64,000 nt of DNA from Bifidobacterium sp. ESL0769 (GTDB taxonomy: Bacteria > Actinomycetota > Actinomycetes > Actinomycetales > Bifidobacteriaceae). The notes under the pieces are model-generated. The model made no database searches, was not told the origin of the DNA, and saw only the letters and a program-made list of their open reading frames with translations. The stretch lies in contig NZ_CP113918.1 of NCBI RefSeq assembly GCF_029395495.1, positions 434,001 through 498,000 on the forward strand, given 5' to 3'. The position numbers were made by a program, and so were the translations under genes. This document shows positions 36,715-44,529 of the stretch, piece by piece. Every line of letters starts with the position of its first letter. Position 1 is the stretch's first letter.

Positions 36715-37716
36715 TCAGTAGCTGTGAGCTGTTTGCCAGTGGGCATAGGCACCCTGCACGCCGCCGTAGCGTGCGCAGTAACCCCAGAACCACTTGAGCT
36801 GTGTCTGGTAGTTGGTGGCCCAATCCGCGCCGGCGCTCGCCATCTTGCTGCCGGGCAATGCCTGAGGCAGACCATAGGCACCAGAAGGATTCTGCGCGTT
36901 GACGCGCCAACCGGATTCATGGCTGATGATGTAAACAGTGGCGGTGAAGTCGGCTTCCGAGCCGCCGTTGGAAAGCAGATAATCATGCGCCCACTGCTGC
37001 ATCTCGCCGACAGGAACAGTGGAGCCGATGTTCGCGGCATCGCTGGAAACGGAAGAGCCGGAGCCAGTGCCCACAAGGATGACCTTGTCGACAGGAGCCT
37101 GCTTCACGAATGAAGTGAATACGTTGGAGGAGATGGTCTTCTTGCCGGCCTTGGTAACGAGGCTGGTGGTTTCCATCACGCCGGCCTGGCCTTCGGACTG
37201 AACCTTCTGCTGGCCCTTGGGCAGATCAGAGGTCTCCTTGGTCACGACGTTGAAACCGATAGGGGAGTCGGAAGTTTCGAGATTTGCGTTGGCGCGCTCG
37301 ATGCTGATAACCGTGGACTCGTTGACCTTGGTCTTAAGACTTGGGTTGACCACGTCGCCGGTCTCGAGAGTGATGTCTCCCTGATCGAGCACGGACTTGA
37401 CGTCGGTGAAGTGGGAACCGACCACGGCGCGGTTCTTGCCGTTGATCTTGACGGTGACGTAGGTGTCGCCGGCCTTGCCGCCACGAAGGTCTTCACGGTC
37501 GCTGCCGCGGGAGACGCCAAGTGCGTTGGCATCGGTGGCCGAATACGACGTGACGCGATTGAGGGAATCCTGACGTGCATCATGGGAATGAACGGCGATG
37601 ACGCTGCCGCCCACTAATGCCACAACCGCTGCTACGCCGGCCGCGATCTTCGTCCACTGGCGTTTGCTCAGCGACCTCAAGGTCTTGGTTTGCTTACGGT
37701 GGTTAGCCTTAGCCAT
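36715..37716 (-). CDS. Rpf-like cell-wall hydrolase: DUF348, G5 and transglycosylase-like domains
   Basis: A secreted peptidoglycan-cleaving enzyme of 333 residues. A basic N-terminus and a membrane or signal segment (about 22-42) precede a DUF348 ubiquitin-like domain (about 85-135), a G5 domain (about 150-233) and a C-terminal lysozyme-like domain from about 255. ISHESGWRVNAQNPSGAYGL supplies the catalytic Glu. The ending is that of the aggregation-promoting-factor type rather than the classical Rpf domain. Start ATG 37716. A TATAAT -10 lies at 37892-37887 on the minus strand. Confidence 0.87.
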   Translation of the reverse strand: MAKANHRKQTKTLRSLSKRQWTKIAAGVAAVVALVGGSVIAVHSHDARQDSLNRVTSYSATDANALGVSRGSDREDLRGGKAGDTYVTVKINGKNRAVVGSHFTDVKSVLDQGDITLETGDVVNPSLKTKVNESTVISIERANANLETSDSPIGFNVVTKETSDLPKGQQKVQSEGQAGVMETTSLVTKAGKKTISSNVFTSFVKQAPVDKVILVGTGSGSSVSSDAANIGSTVPVGEMQQWAHDYLLSNGGSEADFTATVYIISHESGWRVNAQNPSGAYGLPQALPGSKMASAGADWATNYQTQLKWFWGYCARYGGVQGAYAHWQTAHSY

Positions 37717-38180
37717 TTGCCTTAAATACTCCTAAGTAGTCCTACAGTTTCAATGCGTCAAACAACAGGCGCACCGTACAACTCTCATCTCATGTCTCTT
37801 TCGAGCGTACCTCACGCGCGGATGCAACGCCGCAACTTTCGCAATCCGCCTCGGCGGGTACATCACTACATCACAAAACAGTCATAATTATAACGCGGTG
37901 CCACGAAAAAACTCTTAGATAAACGAGCTGAATCTATCAATTTTTGATAAAAGGAATTGCGCATTGCGCTGTTAAACGTTGCTATTGCGTCGATGGGATA
38001 ATGAATATGCCGATAGCCAAACATTGCCGGCTATCGGCATATCGCTTTACGTGAACGTTGTTTGGGAATCGTTCCGGGTTGGCGGAAATCTAACAAACCC
38101 AAGTGTTCTCGCCTTAAGTTCTATGAGTCTTACAATCCTGTGAGATTTATGAGCCTTACGAACTCACGAACTCACGAATC
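37717..38180. other. 464-bp gap: Rpf-gene leader and short direct repeats
   Basis: It contains the likely minus-strand -10 TATAAT (37892-37887) and so a leader of about 170 nt for the Rpf-like gene. A 14-bp perfect hairpin lies at 38005-38042. Next to the trxA stop there are short repeats (TATGAGTCTTAC, TATGAGCCTTACG, then AACTCACG twice). No coding frame. Confidence 0.5.
38005..38042. repeat. Perfect 14-bp hairpin between trxA and the Rpf-like gene
   Basis: ATATGCCGATAGCC is inverted exactly as GGCTATCGGCATAT around a ten-base loop. Neither side has a U-tract. It may be a trxA transcript end or a stability element. Confidence 0.65.
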
Positions 38181-38531
38181 TCAGGCCTTGGCGCCTTCCT
38201 TGGCGTTGACATCAAGGGCGCGGGCCTGCTTGATGACCTCGTCGAGGTCGGAGGCGCGCAGTGCGCCGGCCTGCTTGAAGATGATCTGGCCCTTCTTGGC
38301 AATCATCAGCGTGGGGACTGCCTGAATCTCGGCTGCGGTGGCAAGCTCCTGGTTCTGATCGATGTCGACCTTGCCGAAGACGATGTCGGGGTTGGCCTCG
38401 CTGGCCTTCTCATAGACCGGACCGAACGCCTTGCACGGGCCGCACCAGGTGGCCCAGAAGTCAACGAACACCAAGTCGTTGTTGGTGATGGTCTCTTCAA
38501 AGTTTTTTGCCGTCAAAGTCTGCGTTGCCAT
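38181..38531 (-). CDS. trxA: Thioredoxin
   Basis: A 116-residue cytoplasmic disulfide reductant. FVDFWATWCGPCK carries the redox pair Cys30/Cys33, and AVPTLMIAKKG has the cis-Pro. A short Ala/Lys tail ends the protein. ATG 38531 is behind a GGAGC ribosome site. No thioredoxin reductase is adjacent. It is divergent from the DUF4916 gene. Confidence 0.95.
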   Translation of the reverse strand: MATQTLTAKNFEETITNNDLVFVDFWATWCGPCKAFGPVYEKASEANPDIVFGKVDIDQNQELATAAEIQAVPTLMIAKKGQIIFKQAGALRASDLDEVIKQARALDVNAKEGAKA

Positions 38532-38692
38532 GATTATGGCTCCTTCCGCTTGTGCGTTGCACCATTCCGTAGGCTTTTACCTCACGAACGATGTAATATT
38601 CAGTCTCCCAGCAAACCCCAACATTGCTAAGCCAGTGACGAAAAGGCCGTTCGTCTCGCGCATTCGTCAGCCATAGAGCCGATAATGGAACC

Positions 38693-39325
38693 ATGGCAGT
38701 CTTGAATGATGAAGTGCCCGACGAGGGCGATTTCGATGCGGGGCGGCATCGCGGCGAATTCGATGGCATTACCCCCGAGGACTTTGTGCGTGGCGGCAGC
38801 AATGGCAATCCTCCCGGCTGGCTTTCACCGCACGATATCGACGAAGCGCGCGCCAAACTACCCATCGTCTATGTCGAAGTGGTTCCGGTGCGTACCGATG
38901 ACATGGGTCGTGTCAGCGAAGTTGGTTCGCTTCTGCGCGTGCGCGACACCGGTTCCGTGGAACGTACGCTGATCACCGGTCGTATCCTTTTCCATGAGAC
39001 TATCCGTGAGGCCATCGCGCGCAATATCGCCAAAGATTTGGGCGACCTCGCCCTGCCGATTCTTCCTGCAAGTCTACAGCCGTTTACGGTCGCCGAGTTC
39101 TTCCCGACACCCGGTATTTCGGAGTTCTACGACCCGCGCCAGCACGCCATCGCGTTGTGCTACGTAGTGCAGATTTCCGGCGATTGCAAGCCGCTCGACC
39201 CGGCGCTTGACGTGGAATGGTGCGATGTGGAAAGCAAACAGCTCGATACGTTCATCGCCCAGATGTCTGGTGGGCACGGCCAGATCGTGCGCCGCGCGCT
39301 TTCTTGGGCCGGCGTCGGCGAATAA
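38693..39325 (+). CDS. DUF4916 (Nudix-fold-like) actinobacterial protein
   Basis: A 210-residue protein with an acidic start, then PPGWLSPHDIDEARAKLPIV and VYVEVVPVRTDDMGRV. GRILFHETIREAIARNIAKD occupies the place of a Nudix box but lacks the canonical REUXEE core, so hydrolase activity is doubtful. FTVAEFFPTPGISEFYDPRQ is a conserved segment of this family. Function unknown. Start ATG 38693. Confidence 0.75.
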   Translation: MAVLNDEVPDEGDFDAGRHRGEFDGITPEDFVRGGSNGNPPGWLSPHDIDEARAKLPIVYVEVVPVRTDDMGRVSEVGSLLRVRDTGSVERTLITGRILFHETIREAIARNIAKDLGDLALPILPASLQPFTVAEFFPTPGISEFYDPRQHAIALCYVVQISGDCKPLDPALDVEWCDVESKQLDTFIAQMSGGHGQIVRRALSWAGVGE

Positions 39326-39485
39326 TCGCTTGGATTAGTGGGTTGCATGAGACCTTGTGATGCCGTTGGTGCATGACATTGCGTCTCGATTTGAGGCCTG
39401 AATCGTTGGTTTGGATTATCGATATCGCTGGTAAAAAACTCGTGACTATTGTTTCGTGGATTGTTGATTTGGCAGAAAGAGCGGC

Positions 39486-40331
39486 ATGAATATTCGCATT
39501 AATAATAAGGTCTATCGTTCTGGGAAAGGTATCCCTCTGATTCTGCTGCACGCGTTCCCTGTGGACGCGCGGATGTGGGACGATTGCGCCGCAAGTCTGA
39601 TCCGGTTGGGAAGTGAACGCAAGATTGTGCCGTTCCCGATTTGGGCACCGGATACGCCGGGTGCCGGTGACTCGTCGATTCCCGATGCGCAAGCTACCGG
39701 CGCGATTGCAGACGATGGTGCGTATAGCGAGGCGATGGACAAGGTGGCTGAGGCTTACGTTTCGATGCTGCATATCACCGGTCACGAAAAGGCCATTTGG
39801 GTGGGCCTTTCGATGGGCGGCTATATCGCGATGGATATTGCGCGGCTGTTCCCGGAAACCGTTGCCGGACTTGCCCTATGCGACACCACTACATCGGCCG
39901 ACAGCTCTGAGGCTCGCGCAAACCGCCTTAAGATTGCCCAAATCTGCGAAAGTGACAATACCGTCGAGCCGGTGATGCATTTCGCGCGTCCACAGGCGGG
40001 GGATTCGAGCGTGAAGCAAGGTCGGCGATTCCAGGATTTGCTGACCGGTTGGATTCATGACCAGCGCCCGGAAGGACTTGCCTGGCGTGAACGTATGGCC
40101 GCCGGCCGTGTCGACACCACCGACCAGCTGGTGCGCGTCACTGCTCCTGCAGCGATTGTCAGCGGAGAGAACGACCCTTCGAGCCCGCCTGACAAGATGC
40201 GCCCTATCGCCGATGCCATGACTTCCACTTCCGTCGCTTTCACCGCAATCCCGGACTGCGGCCATTTCAGCGCCGTCGAGCATCCTGACGCTGTGGCGAG
40301 CGCCCTGCTGGATCTGGTCGAACGGGTATAG
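39486..40331 (+). CDS. Alpha/beta-hydrolase fold protein
   Basis: A 281-residue esterase-like protein. LILLHAFPVDARMWDDC gives the oxyanion region, WVGLSMGGYIAMDI the nucleophile elbow (GLSMGG), IVSGENDPSSPP the acid, and DCGHFSAVEHP the catalytic His. There is no signal peptide, so it is cytoplasmic. Substrate unknown. It starts at ATG 39486 behind GAAAGAGCGGC and ends 24 bases before the 51-bp repeat array. Confidence 0.85.
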   Translation: MNIRINNKVYRSGKGIPLILLHAFPVDARMWDDCAASLIRLGSERKIVPFPIWAPDTPGAGDSSIPDAQATGAIADDGAYSEAMDKVAEAYVSMLHITGHEKAIWVGLSMGGYIAMDIARLFPETVAGLALCDTTTSADSSEARANRLKIAQICESDNTVEPVMHFARPQAGDSSVKQGRRFQDLLTGWIHDQRPEGLAWRERMAAGRVDTTDQLVRVTAPAAIVSGENDPSSPPDKMRPIADAMTSTSVAFTAIPDCGHFSAVEHPDAVASALLDLVERV

Positions 40332-40354
40332 CCGAGCTTATTGCTGGCCTGCAG

Positions 40355-40819
40355 GCGCACCTATCTGTCGTTACCGTCGAAAAGATGCAAATTAGTCGGT
40401 CTGCAGTGCGTGTTTCTGAGGCTAGCGCGGCAAAAGTGCACTTTATGGTTACGAAAGTGCGTGTTTCTGACGCTAGTGTGCAAAAAGTGCAGGTTAGTCG
40501 GGCTAAAGTGCATTTATGCGACGCTAGCGTGAAAAGTGCACTTTATGGTTGCGAAAGTACATGTTTCTGACATTAGCGTGCAAAAAGTGCAAGTTGGTTG
40601 AGTTAAAACACACTTATCGGACGCTGCTGTGGTAAAAGTGCGTTTTACAGCGGCCAGAGTACATGTTTCTGATGGTGACGTCGAAAAAGTGCACTTTGTC
40701 GAAAAAGTGCACAGGAAGTGCATGTTTCTGACGCTAGCGTGCAAAAGGTGCAAGTTGGGCGTGGCAGGGTGCATGTTTCTGACGGAGGCGTCGAAAAGGT
40801 GCACGCTGGAGAGCGCGTC
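40355..40819. repeat. Nine-unit tandem array of 51-bp dyad repeats
   Basis: Units begin at 40355, 40406, 40457, 40508, 40557, 40608, 40659, 40718 and 40769. Seven are 51 bp, one is 49 and one 59. A consensus unit runs GTGCATGTTTCTGACGCTAG, CGTGCAAAAA, then GTGCACTTTATGGTTGCGAA and A. With the preceding AAA it forms a 42-bp near-palindrome centred on ACGCTAGCGT, with AAAGTGCA/TGCACTTT at its ends. Central and boundary motifs are kept while the last ~15 bases vary. The 49- and 59-bp units break any reading frame, so short open frames across it are by-products. Confidence 0.9.
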
Positions 40820-40920
40820 GGTTGTCGTGGTGCGATAATGGCTAATCGGTTATAGCATTTCATATAATGGCGCAAGTAATTCATGGGAATGAATGTGTCC
40901 CCAAAGTTAAAGAGGTTGAC

Positions 40921-42081
40921 ATGGCTGCTTCGTTTTCATCGCTGGCATTGACTCAGGTGCTGCCGTTCCTGCCGCTGACGCAAGGCGACATCGACTATCA
41001 GAGCGAGCGTAGAGCCGATCCGAATCTCATCGCGGAAGTCTTGGCACAGCCGAAAACCACAGTCGTTTTCGTGCGCGACGGGCTCATAGCCGTCCCCGAC
41101 GGGCAGGCGGCGCGGGTTGATTACGAAACCGCGAAGATACGCTTGGCCGAGGTGCCAGGAGAGTACGTTTTGCGTGCGCTTGCAGAAGAATCGAATGATG
41201 GTGTGGGCTCGCAAGCGCAGGCGAACGAGGTCTCTGCGAACCAAGGTTCGGCAAACGAAAATAACCCAGCGAGTGGCAATGTCATAAGCCGAGCAGCAAG
41301 TAGGTTTGGTCTCATCCCAATATTCCTTGGCAACTATGGCGTTGGCAGCGAGCATCCTCAATCTGTTGTGGCCTTGGATGTCTCTGGTTTTGCCAAAAAG
41401 ACGAGTGCCGGCGGCGATTTGCTGAAGAACCAAGTGCTTGAGCGGGCGTTGCAACGTTTCGATTGGGTCTCGCTTTTGGGCTTCGCGCCACATGCTTCGG
41501 CCCGCGAAGCTGGGCAGGCCACCACCGCCGTCGCCCTGAGCAACTGGCATAACAGCCAGAAATATTGCCCGCGGTGCGGCTCCCCGGTTCGCTCGGCGAT
41601 GGCCGGATGGGCCCAGCAATGCAGCAACGAAAGCTGTGAGGCGCATAAATCGTTGCTTTTCCCGCGTATCGAACCGGCCGTAATCACTTCAATCGTCGAT
41701 GGTCAGGGCAGATTGCTGCTGCAGCATAATAAAAAGTGGAATGACCCATCCTTCTATTCAGTGTGTGCAGGATTCGTCGAAGCCGGTGAAAACTTGGAGC
41801 ATGCCGTCAAGCGCGAAGCCGCTGAAGAAACCGGCCTGACACTTGGAGAGGTGAAGTATTTAGGCTCCCAGCCTTGGCCTTTCCCGGCCTCCCTGATGGT
41901 TGCGTTCAAGGCGCGGGCGCTCGGAGGCGATGTCAAGGTGGACGGGTGCGAAACCTTGGACGCCCGCTTCTTTACCAGAGATGAATTTGCCGATGCCCTT
42001 TCCGCCGGTCGAATCAAGCAGCCAGGCAAGGCGACCGTCGCGCGCTACATGATCGAGGAATGGTACGGGCAAAAGCTGTAA
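40921..42081 (+). CDS. nudC: NAD+ diphosphatase / NAD-cap decapping Nudix hydrolase
   Basis: It hydrolyses NAD(H) to NMN(H) and AMP, and characterised NudC also removes NAD caps from RNA. 386 residues: a variable N-terminal domain, a zinc ribbon CPRCGSPVRSAMAGW...CSNESC (about 41570-41640) and the Nudix box GFVEAGENLEHAVKREAAEE, followed by SQPWPFPASLM, the NudC-specific SQPWPFPxS motif. ATG 40921 is behind AAAGAGG. A poorly conserved Gln/Asn/Ser stretch near residues 95-118 is an insertion. Confidence 0.93.
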   Translation: MAASFSSLALTQVLPFLPLTQGDIDYQSERRADPNLIAEVLAQPKTTVVFVRDGLIAVPDGQAARVDYETAKIRLAEVPGEYVLRALAEESNDGVGSQAQANEVSANQGSANENNPASGNVISRAASRFGLIPIFLGNYGVGSEHPQSVVALDVSGFAKKTSAGGDLLKNQVLERALQRFDWVSLLGFAPHASAREAGQATTAVALSNWHNSQKYCPRCGSPVRSAMAGWAQQCSNESCEAHKSLLFPRIEPAVITSIVDGQGRLLLQHNKKWNDPSFYSVCAGFVEAGENLEHAVKREAAEETGLTLGEVKYLGSQPWPFPASLMVAFKARALGGDVKVDGCETLDARFFTRDEFADALSAGRIKQPGKATVARYMIEEWYGQKL

Positions 42082-42263
42082 TGCGAAAACCGTTATCTTT
42101 TGTAATAGAAAATATTTAGATAGATTGATATTATCTGTTTAGGCGTTTTCTTTTTCGCTATATGGCGAACGGCTTCGTTTCTTGCTTTCTGCACTACCTT
42201 AACGTCATATCTTTGGGATAGCCTAGTACTTCAGTACGCTGAGAAGGGTATCTGGAGGAAGTA

Positions 42264-43796
42264 ATGGACAACGTGAACAACAGCGGCAACGAGCCTGAGG
42301 CATTAACAAGCGAACTCAGCCAAGCCGATATTGCCGCGCTCGGTATCGGTGCTCACTCGCGGTCCAAGAAGCATGGGAAGCGTCGTCTGGCCATTATCAT
42401 TACCGCTGCGGTATTTGCGGTGCTTATTCTCGCGTTGGTTGCTTCGTTCTTTGGTGCACGTTGGTATTACAAAGACAAGGCGGCGCCGGGAGTCCACCTT
42501 GGCGATGTGGCCGTGGCCGGGCAGGATGCCGGGCAGTTGAAGCAGACCGTTGACCATGAAATCCGGAACTCGAAGATCATCATCAGCGATGGTCAAGGCA
42601 AAAAAGCGACTGCCGATTTCAAGGATTTGGGCGTGAGCGTCAACGTCGATAAGACGGTGCGCAATCTTATGGCCGCCAAGGGCGATGGGGCCGGTCGTGT
42701 GGTGCCTTTCTCCAAGTCCGACATCAAGCTCGTCGCCAAGACGGACGACCTGCCCATCGATACGTACCTGACCAAGACTTTTGTGAACGATAGCGACCGG
42801 GCCGTGCCTTCAAGCGTGGCTTTTGACGGCAATTCCAACACGTTTGTGGCCAATGCGGGCCACGGCGGACGCGCCCCCGAGATGAGCGGCGTCAAGAAGT
42901 CGATCAACACCTTGATCGCCGATCCGGGAGAGACCCGGTCCGTCAAGGTCGCCTACAAGACCATCGATACCCCCGTCTCGGAAAATACCGCGGCGGCGGC
43001 AGCTGATTCGGCGAACAAGCTTTTGGCCAACAAGATCGTTATCAGCAACGGCGATGCCAGCCAATTCGAAGTGCCGGTGGCGCAATTGGCCTCGTGGATT
43101 AAGCCGAACACCGATCTTGAAAAGGGGCAGATCAGCCTCGATATCGACAAGGACGCCATCGCCAGCTATGTCAACAGTGAAACGCCCAAGCAGCTCAATC
43201 AGGATATGGTCAGCCAGCAAGACATCGTCGACGGCAACGGTAAGGTGATGCTCACGATGACCAAGGGCGTCAACGGCGTCAAGGTCAAGGATGGCGATGC
43301 GGTAGCCAATCAGGTCTACAACGCCATGACCAGCGGGCAGCCAGCCACCATTCAGCAGGCGGCGGACATCACCAAATTCGACGTCAAGCAGACCAAGTCC
43401 GAGATGCGCATCGTCGTTGACCGTGCCGCACAGACCGCGACGGTCTACAAAAACGACCAGGAAGTCAAGTCCTTCCTCGTCTGCACTGGCAAGTCGGGCG
43501 GTGACGAGACGCATCTGGGCAATTACGTCATCTATCTGCGTTACGCGGTGCAGACCATGCGCGGGCCTGGCTATGTCTCGCCTGACGTTCGTTGGGTCAG
43601 CTATTTCAACGGTGGGGAAGGCTTCCACACCGCGGATTGGAACCCGGTCGGCATTGCCACCGGCAACCCGGCCGCCTATGGCTCGCACGGTTGCGTCAAC
43701 ATGAACGTCAATGACGCCCAGTGGATTTACGACAACTGCCCGCAAGGCACGCTGGTGCAGGTTGTGGGTGCGCAGCCCGGCGGTGCGGTGCGCTAA
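42264..43796 (+). CDS. L,D-transpeptidase (YkuD domain)
   Basis: It makes 3-3 peptidoglycan cross-links or attaches proteins to the wall. 510 residues: a cytoplasmic start, one membrane segment (about 36-62), extracellular putative peptidoglycan-binding domains (YkuD-associated, about 100-380), and the catalytic YkuD domain with YGSHGCVNMN (His475, Cys477). Strong GGAGGAAGTA before ATG 42264. The class A PBP at 52816 is the alternative cross-linking route in this window. Confidence 0.93.
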   Translation: MDNVNNSGNEPEALTSELSQADIAALGIGAHSRSKKHGKRRLAIIITAAVFAVLILALVASFFGARWYYKDKAAPGVHLGDVAVAGQDAGQLKQTVDHEIRNSKIIISDGQGKKATADFKDLGVSVNVDKTVRNLMAAKGDGAGRVVPFSKSDIKLVAKTDDLPIDTYLTKTFVNDSDRAVPSSVAFDGNSNTFVANAGHGGRAPEMSGVKKSINTLIADPGETRSVKVAYKTIDTPVSENTAAAAADSANKLLANKIVISNGDASQFEVPVAQLASWIKPNTDLEKGQISLDIDKDAIASYVNSETPKQLNQDMVSQQDIVDGNGKVMLTMTKGVNGVKVKDGDAVANQVYNAMTSGQPATIQQAADITKFDVKQTKSEMRIVVDRAAQTATVYKNDQEVKSFLVCTGKSGGDETHLGNYVIYLRYAVQTMRGPGYVSPDVRWVSYFNGGEGFHTADWNPVGIATGNPAAYGSHGCVNMNVNDAQWIYDNCPQGTLVQVVGAQPGGAVR

Positions 43797-43829
43797 AGGC
43801 CGGTCGTTTAATCCGGCATCTTCAATCGT

Positions 43830-43870
43830 TAGGCACTCTGCTTGTTTCGACAAACAGAGTGCCTATTTTA
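43830..43870 (+). terminator. Rho-independent terminator
   Basis: TAGGCACTCTG pairs with CAGAGTGCCTA, with an inner TTGT/ACAA, and is followed by TTTTAT. It ends the L,D-transpeptidase transcript. Confidence 0.9.
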
Positions 43871-44013
43871 TATACGGAATTACCGTATCGGATTTTCTAC
43901 GGTTGCCGGATACGGCAATGGCTTTCTCGGATTGAAGCGTGGCTTGATAGGCCTGAACGACGGGTTTCGCGCAATGCAAAACAGACGAGTGGACGATGCT
44001 GTAATCTGACAGT

Positions 44014-44487
44014 ATGAACGAAAACGATATCAATGAATTTGACGAGACCGACAAGGCCGATACCCGCGATTCCGGGATGGCTGGTGCGGCTTCCAAATCC
44101 GTCTCCTTGGACGTGCCCGACCATCTGCAGTATTCCGCCGACCACGTGTGGGTCGACGATGCCGACGGGTTGGCCGTCATCGGACTGACCGAGTACGCGG
44201 CCTCGCAGATGGGTGAAATTGTCTATGTCGATTTGCCCGAGCCAGACACCCCGGTGCGCGCGGGCGACGAAATCGTCGAGATGGAAAGCGCCAAAACGGT
44301 ACAAAACCTTATTTCTCCGGTCGAAGGTACCGTCAAATATGTCAATCAGGCCGTCGCCGACGATCCACAAGTCATCAACAACGACCCGTATGGCGAAGGC
44401 TGGATTCTGAAGATCGAGATGGACGACGACGAACCCGAGCTGATGGACGCGGATCAGTATGCCGCGATGGTCAAGCGCGCGGAATAA
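44014..44487 (+). CDS. gcvH: Glycine cleavage system H protein
   Basis: A lipoyl-carrier protein of 157 residues, longer than the usual ~125 because of an acidic, Asp/Glu-rich N-terminal extension (about 1-25). The lipoyl domain reads YSADHVWVDDADGLAVIG, GEIVYVDLPEPDTPV and VEMESAKTVQN with the lipoylated Lys94. No gcvT or gcvP is nearby. The lipoate ligase at 50710 is the probable modifying enzyme. 42 bases separate it from the App1-type gene. Confidence 0.93.
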   Translation: MNENDINEFDETDKADTRDSGMAGAASKSVSLDVPDHLQYSADHVWVDDADGLAVIGLTEYAASQMGEIVYVDLPEPDTPVRAGDEIVEMESAKTVQNLISPVEGTVKYVNQAVADDPQVINNDPYGEGWILKIEMDDDEPELMDADQYAAMVKRAE

Positions 44488-44529
44488 TCGGTAAAGCAAG
44501 CACCTTCAACACTGAACGAACGGAAACAA

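Noticed and set aside
37740..37900. c-di-AMP (ydaO-type) riboswitch upstream of the Rpf-like gene
   Set aside because: Such riboswitches precede some actinobacterial rpf genes, but I could not match the conserved core; only a GC-rich stem is visible.
38693..39325. Active Nudix hydrolase
   Set aside because: The fold is plausible, but the Nudix catalytic box lacks the REUXEE core, so no hydrolase function is claimed.
40355..40819. CRISPR array
   Set aside because: Unit boundaries are degenerate, there are no unique spacers between identical repeats, the near-palindrome fills most of the unit and no cas genes are nearby.
40341..40884. Small Cys/Thr-rich repeat proteins on either strand
   Set aside because: They arise because 51 is a multiple of three; the 49- and 59-bp units break the frames, there are no ribosome sites, and no frame shows synonymous-type variation.
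42810..43853. 347-codon minus-strand frame
   Set aside because: It lies wholly opposite the L,D-transpeptidase gene with its catalytic motif; composition is that of an antisense frame.
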